A DNA stretch of 9,494 nucleotides, taken from an uncultured Litorilinea sp. Its GTDB lineage: Bacteria; Chloroflexota; Anaerolineae; Caldilineales; Caldilineaceae. The notes below the pieces were generated by a model. That model worked only from the letters and a program-made list of their open reading frames with translations, did no database searches and was not told where the DNA came from. The translations under genes were made by a program, and so were the position numbers. The stretch is from the NCBI GenBank assembly GCA_946885925.1, contig CAMPHP010000072.1:1-9494 (forward strand), in the 5' to 3' direction. Positions within the stretch are counted from its first letter, which is position 1, and every line of letters starts with the position of its first letter. Of the stretch, positions 6,901 through 9,494 are shown one piece after another.

Positions 6901-6914
6901 TATATCTAGATATA
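6901..6914. repeat. Perfect 14-bp palindrome
   Basis: TATATCTAGATATA reads the same on both strands. It lies in the gene-poor stretch 18 bp before the tandem repeat. It could be a protein-binding site or a chance AT-rich palindrome. Confidence 0.4.
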
Positions 6915-6931
6915 CGACATATCACGCTTCA

Positions 6932-6967
6932 AGGTATATTGTTGAGACGAGGTATATTGTTGAGACG
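6932..6967. repeat. Perfect 18-bp tandem repeat, two copies
   Basis: AGGTATATTGTTGAGACG occurs at 6932-6949 and again, identical and adjacent, at 6950-6967. It could be a slippage duplication or a two-site binding region. The unit is six codons long, so it keeps the dubious 6888-7235 frame open. Confidence 0.9.
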
Positions 6968-7182
6968 TAGGGACAAAGCGTTCTGCAGTTGCACGTCTGG
7001 AATCCACGCTTGCCACAGGCAAACATTCGCCTTCCATTGCCACATTGCAGAAGTACGCGCAAACTATCGGGCGCAAGCTAGACATACGCTTTGTGCGGGA
7101 GTAGTGGGGGCTTTTCTTTTGGCTCGTAATAGCCAGGCTTACGGCTACTCCAGCCATGCTGTCTTGCGCTGGACTTATATCC

Positions 7183-8661
7183 TTACGGCTCGTCAATCAC
7201 GATGTAGATGGGACTTCTGCCGACCTCTACCGTAATTTTGCCATTGCCCTTGCCATCATCTGCATCCTTCACCGTCTTTAGAGGCTTGCCCTCTTTGCTA
7301 TAGAGAGTAGCGCTGCGGCCCGATGTTTCCCACTTTGTGGTAACTGAATCATCAAAGGTAAGTTTGGCCTGGGCGTTGAAGGGCGCAATCGGGTTTAGCC
7401 ATGCAATATAGAAGGTTTTCTGCGTGCCCGATTCGATAAATTGATAGACCTCTAGATCCGTCTCCACAGCAGGAACCACCACTTTGACAAAGGTGCCGTC
7501 TCCGATGCGTTTTACTGTCTCGCGATAGACGTCGTAGGAGGCTTTGAGTTGCCTGTTTTCGGCCATAAGCCCGGTCTTATAGGGGTATTCCACGGGGTCC
7601 GCCAGGCTCCACCAGATTGCCGAGATCGCGTCGACGGCTACAGCCTGGGTCAGAAGTTGCACGATATGGCGAGATTGAAATTCTTCGGTGCTGGGATAGA
7701 GATCATTGTTGTCGCTATGCCAACCGACCTCTGTGATCATTAGCGGCTTGACCAAATCACGATCAGCCAATTTCTTGTTGATATTAGCAATCTTTTGCAC
7801 CAACCCCGATGAGTTGCTATCCGTCCAATTTCTGCGGTCTCTGGGGAAAGGATAGTGATGGACGTTCATAATGTCGAAGTATCTTCCACCACCGGCTTCC
7901 AGCACGTCATCTAGAAATTCACGAACAAAGAGACCGCCATCGGTCGTGAAATAGTTGTAGGCCAGCCCCCCCATGACCACCTTGGCATTCGGGTTCGCCT
8001 TATGCACTTCAGGATGGATGGTTTTCAACATCTCCGCATAGGCTGCACCAAATTCGCCCCATCCTCCCCCATGAGAAGAAGGGCCAAAGTCGGGTTCGTT
8101 ATAGAACTCCCAGTAATTCACCACCATGCCGCCCGGTGCATCATTCTTGCCATCGCCATCGTAGCGCTCAACCATTGCCTGTACGAATTCGGCATACTCA
8201 GGCAGGAGATCGCTCTGGATGGGTGAGCGATCGCCGCCGGTCCATGCCCAAGAGGGTGTGAAGTCAAGAGTGACAATCATATTAATACAATTGTCCTTTG
8301 CCGCTTGCAGCGCAGCATCTGCCTGATCCCAGAGATATTGGCTCGGATCGAGATCGATGGGCTCAATTGCGGGCCAGAAGACCGTATTGCGAATCCAGGC
8401 GCTTTGTGTGTTTCGCAGAATACGAGAATCAGGCTCGTTCTCTCCACTGCTACCATAGATTTGTATGCCAATCTCGTTGCCTTCTGGGCGTTCATCCCAA
8501 CATTTGTTGTTACTAAGTAGCGGCATATAACTTGAGGGCGCGCGCGTATGGGCGTGTGGCGGTGTTGCCACACTGTCATTCGACGCGGCGAAGCCGAGGC
8601 AAAAGGTTGTTATGCACAGTACACCCGCCCATCGAATCCATCTGTTTTGTGTTGTTATCAT
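7183..8661 (-). CDS. Secreted clan GH-A glycoside hydrolase (GH5/GH39-like)
   Basis: 492 residues. An N-terminal signal peptide is visible: a positive MITTQNRWIR, then a hydrophobic WAGVLCITTFCLGFAA (11-26) with likely cleavage near residues 26-27, so the enzyme is exported. A (beta/alpha)8 barrel spans about 62-380. Its key elements are NYWEFYNEPDFG (182-193), with E189 as the likely acid/base after Asn in the NEP motif, the HHYP strand (268-271), and MITEVGW (308-314), with E311 as the likely nucleophile. The two glutamates 122 residues apart fit retaining clan GH-A enzymes. A beta-rich C-terminal domain (about 390-492) closes the protein, as in many such hydrolases. The exact family and substrate (plant or microbial polysaccharide) cannot be read from the sequence. 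The ribosome site is weak. It is separated by 107 bp from the upstream AI-2E gene, so it may have its own promoter. Confidence 0.87.
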   Translation of the reverse strand: MITTQNRWIRWAGVLCITTFCLGFAASNDSVATPPHAHTRAPSSYMPLLSNNKCWDERPEGNEIGIQIYGSSGENEPDSRILRNTQSAWIRNTVFWPAIEPIDLDPSQYLWDQADAALQAAKDNCINMIVTLDFTPSWAWTGGDRSPIQSDLLPEYAEFVQAMVERYDGDGKNDAPGGMVVNYWEFYNEPDFGPSSHGGGWGEFGAAYAEMLKTIHPEVHKANPNAKVVMGGLAYNYFTTDGGLFVREFLDDVLEAGGGRYFDIMNVHHYPFPRDRRNWTDSNSSGLVQKIANINKKLADRDLVKPLMITEVGWHSDNNDLYPSTEEFQSRHIVQLLTQAVAVDAISAIWWSLADPVEYPYKTGLMAENRQLKASYDVYRETVKRIGDGTFVKVVVPAVETDLEVYQFIESGTQKTFYIAWLNPIAPFNAQAKLTFDDSVTTKWETSGRSATLYSKEGKPLKTVKDADDGKGNGKITVEVGRSPIYIVIDEP

Positions 8662-8684
8662 AGAGGTTCTCGATGAATTGAATG

Positions 8685-8726
8685 ATGTGGTAAGTCAATG
8701 GGTGCAAATCAACAGGTGCAGATCAA
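8685..8726 (-). promoter_or_regulatory. Three 14-bp direct repeats upstream of the glycoside hydrolase
   Basis: On the minus strand, reading towards the gene: TTGATCTGCACCTG (8726-8713), TTGATTTGCACCCA (8712-8699), TTGACTTACCACAT (8698-8685). The first two share 11 of 14 positions; the third keeps TTGA and part of the core. The units are head to tail and end about 24 bp before the ATG at 8661. Head-to-tail repeats of this kind are typical binding sites of transcription factors, but the period of 14 is not specific to a family. Confidence 0.45.
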
Positions 8727-8768
8727 TACGTGAAGATATCGTGCGCACTCTCTTCGCAAGATGCAGAG

Positions 8769-9494
8769 TTATAACTCGTCCGCTTGTTTAAGCAAACCAC
8801 TCAAACGATCCGCCATATTGGCGAGACGTAGCGTACTCGGAGTATCCAGACCGGAAACCAGTAGACGAGTTTCGTCAAGGCGTTCCTGAAGCATAGAGAG
8901 ATCAACATCCGGGATAGTTTGTGCTGTGGGTCGGGCGGTCGTTTCGGCTAGCTTGGCGAGCAAGATTTCAACGGTTGTAGCCAATGGCGGAGCAAGTAAT
9001 AGTCCTACAATACCATAAGCATCGACAAGCATCAACATGATAATTATCACCAAGACATTGGTATAGCGAGTCTGCGTGTAGAGGCGGCGTTCCACGAAGA
9101 ATTCCAGGAAGGCCAAGACTACGATTGTATAGAGCACAGCCGCAGTTGCAATCAGCGCGCCTTGTCCTGTCCAAACCATCAGCCACAGCGGGAGCAGAAA
9201 AATTAAGCCGCCAACCAGGGGGACAAGCCAACCTAAGGAGATGAGCAGCGCCCAGATCACAGGATAATCCACACCCAGCAGCCAAAATCCTGGCCCAAGC
9301 AGGACTCCAGCGAGCACACATTGAATAGCTTCGCTGCGGAGATACGCACCTACTTGCGCTTCCAGAGAACGCCAGATATTGCGGGCACGAGCGCGCTGGT
9401 TGGCGGGCAACAGCGAAAGCCAGAAGCGTTCAAAGCGTACCTGATCCACAGTCCAGTAGATACTCAGCACCATCGCCAGGAAAAACTGTCCAAC
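8769..9494 (-). CDS. AI-2E family transporter (PF01594), C-terminal part (partial)
   Basis: The frame runs open from the stop at 8769 to the window edge: 241 residues seen, the N-terminus missing. The internal ATG at 9473 is not the start, since the frame continues upstream with VGQFFLA and the family has further helices there. Visible features are the first partial helix (FFLAMVLSIYW), a soluble stretch with FWLSLLPANQR, then hydrophobic segments around LAGVLLGPGFWLLGV, WALLISLGWLVPLVGGLIF, LIATAAVLYTIVVLAFLEFF, and NVLVIIIMLMLVDAYGIVGL with the family-typical LLAPPLA. A soluble, Leu-rich acidic tail of about 60 residues follows. Members of this family include the proposed AI-2 exporter TqsA and Na+/H+ antiporters, so the substrate cannot be named. 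It lies upstream of the glycoside hydrolase on the same strand with a 107-bp gap. Confidence 0.87.
   Translation of the reverse strand, partial: VGQFFLAMVLSIYWTVDQVRFERFWLSLLPANQRARARNIWRSLEAQVGAYLRSEAIQCVLAGVLLGPGFWLLGVDYPVIWALLISLGWLVPLVGGLIFLLPLWLMVWTGQGALIATAAVLYTIVVLAFLEFFVERRLYTQTRYTNVLVIIIMLMLVDAYGIVGLLLAPPLATTVEILLAKLAETTARPTAQTIPDVDLSMLQERLDETRLLVSGLDTPSTLRLANMADRLSGLLKQADEL

Larger units (their letters stand above)
6617..7182. other. 566-bp stretch without a convincing gene
   Basis: This gap lies between the starts and ends of two minus-strand genes. It holds an inverted repeat ATGGAA-N7-TTCCAT (6641-6659) just upstream of the response regulator, a dyad TGCCG-N10-CGGCA (6837-6856) around a TATAAAAT, a 14-bp palindrome (6901-6914) and an 18-bp tandem repeat (6932-6967). 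A 115-codon plus-strand frame (6888-7235) has a ribosome-like CGGAGAAAG upstream and the tandem repeat in frame (GILLRR twice), but its composition looks non-coding and it runs into the end of the glycoside hydrolase gene. No promoter for the response regulator stands out. Confidence 0.5.

Noticed and set aside
6906..7196. 96-codon minus-strand frame
   Set aside because: It overlaps the hydrolase stop, has no supported ribosome site, and its repeated SQQYT segment is just the DNA tandem repeat read in this frame.
6888..7235. 115-codon plus-strand gene
   Set aside because: Despite a ribosome-like site, the product has no recognisable domain, looks compositionally random, and overlaps the end of the hydrolase gene antisense.
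7183..8661. Lipoprotein signal in the glycoside hydrolase
   Set aside because: The cysteine at residue 21 is preceded by TTF, not a lipobox, so an ordinary signal peptide is more likely.

Overview
The window looks like the chromosome of a Chloroflexota-type bacterium (inference). The reasons are a DnaD-like replication protein directly downstream of dnaB, a DUF151/bifunctional nuclease protein with a long acidic tail next to it, and a DUF4157 'eCIS core' effector. Base composition is moderate, Shine-Dalgarno signals are present, and the tRNA gene carries no encoded CCA. No marker gene fixes the genus.

Layout. (1) Positions 1-2449 hold a minus-strand housekeeping block: a partial dnaD-like gene cut by the window edge, dnaB 13 bp upstream of it, and a DUF151 protein upstream again. 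The gap before dnaB holds a hairpin terminator, a perfect DnaA box and a dyad. (2) Positions 2492-2729 hold back-to-back promoters for the DUF151 gene (minus) and for tRNA-Pro(CGG) (plus). (3) Positions 2730-5880 are the accessory segment. An intact tRNA-Pro and its terminator are followed by one plus-strand gene of 882 codons with its own promoter, then by a decayed second copy of the same tRNA-Pro and a strong terminator. The 882-residue protein joins an N-terminal DUF4157 region (HELTH) to a C-terminal anthrax-lethal-factor-like metallopeptidase (HELGH plus EFFAEAF), so it resembles a cargo toxin of an extracellular contractile injection system or a related polymorphic toxin. (4) Positions 5909-6616 (minus) encode an orphan OmpR/PhoB-type response regulator with a degenerate phosphorylation pocket. 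(5) Positions 6617-7182 are a 566-bp stretch with no convincing gene but with a perfect 18-bp tandem repeat and a 14-bp palindrome. (6) Positions 7183-8661 (minus) encode a secreted clan GH-A glycoside hydrolase, with three 14-bp direct repeats in its upstream region. (7) From 8769 to the window end (minus) lies the C-terminal part of an AI-2E family (PF01594) membrane protein.

How the parts relate. The dnaB-dnaD pair is a replication operon. The DUF4157-metallopeptidase gene is the standout: a single cargo gene lying between a functional tRNA and a tRNA fossil, with no integrase and no injection-system structural genes in view. It therefore reads as an old insertion or duplication that brought an orphan effector to the tRNA-Pro locus. 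The response regulator, glycoside hydrolase and AI-2E genes share a strand but are separated by gaps and show no demonstrated functional link.
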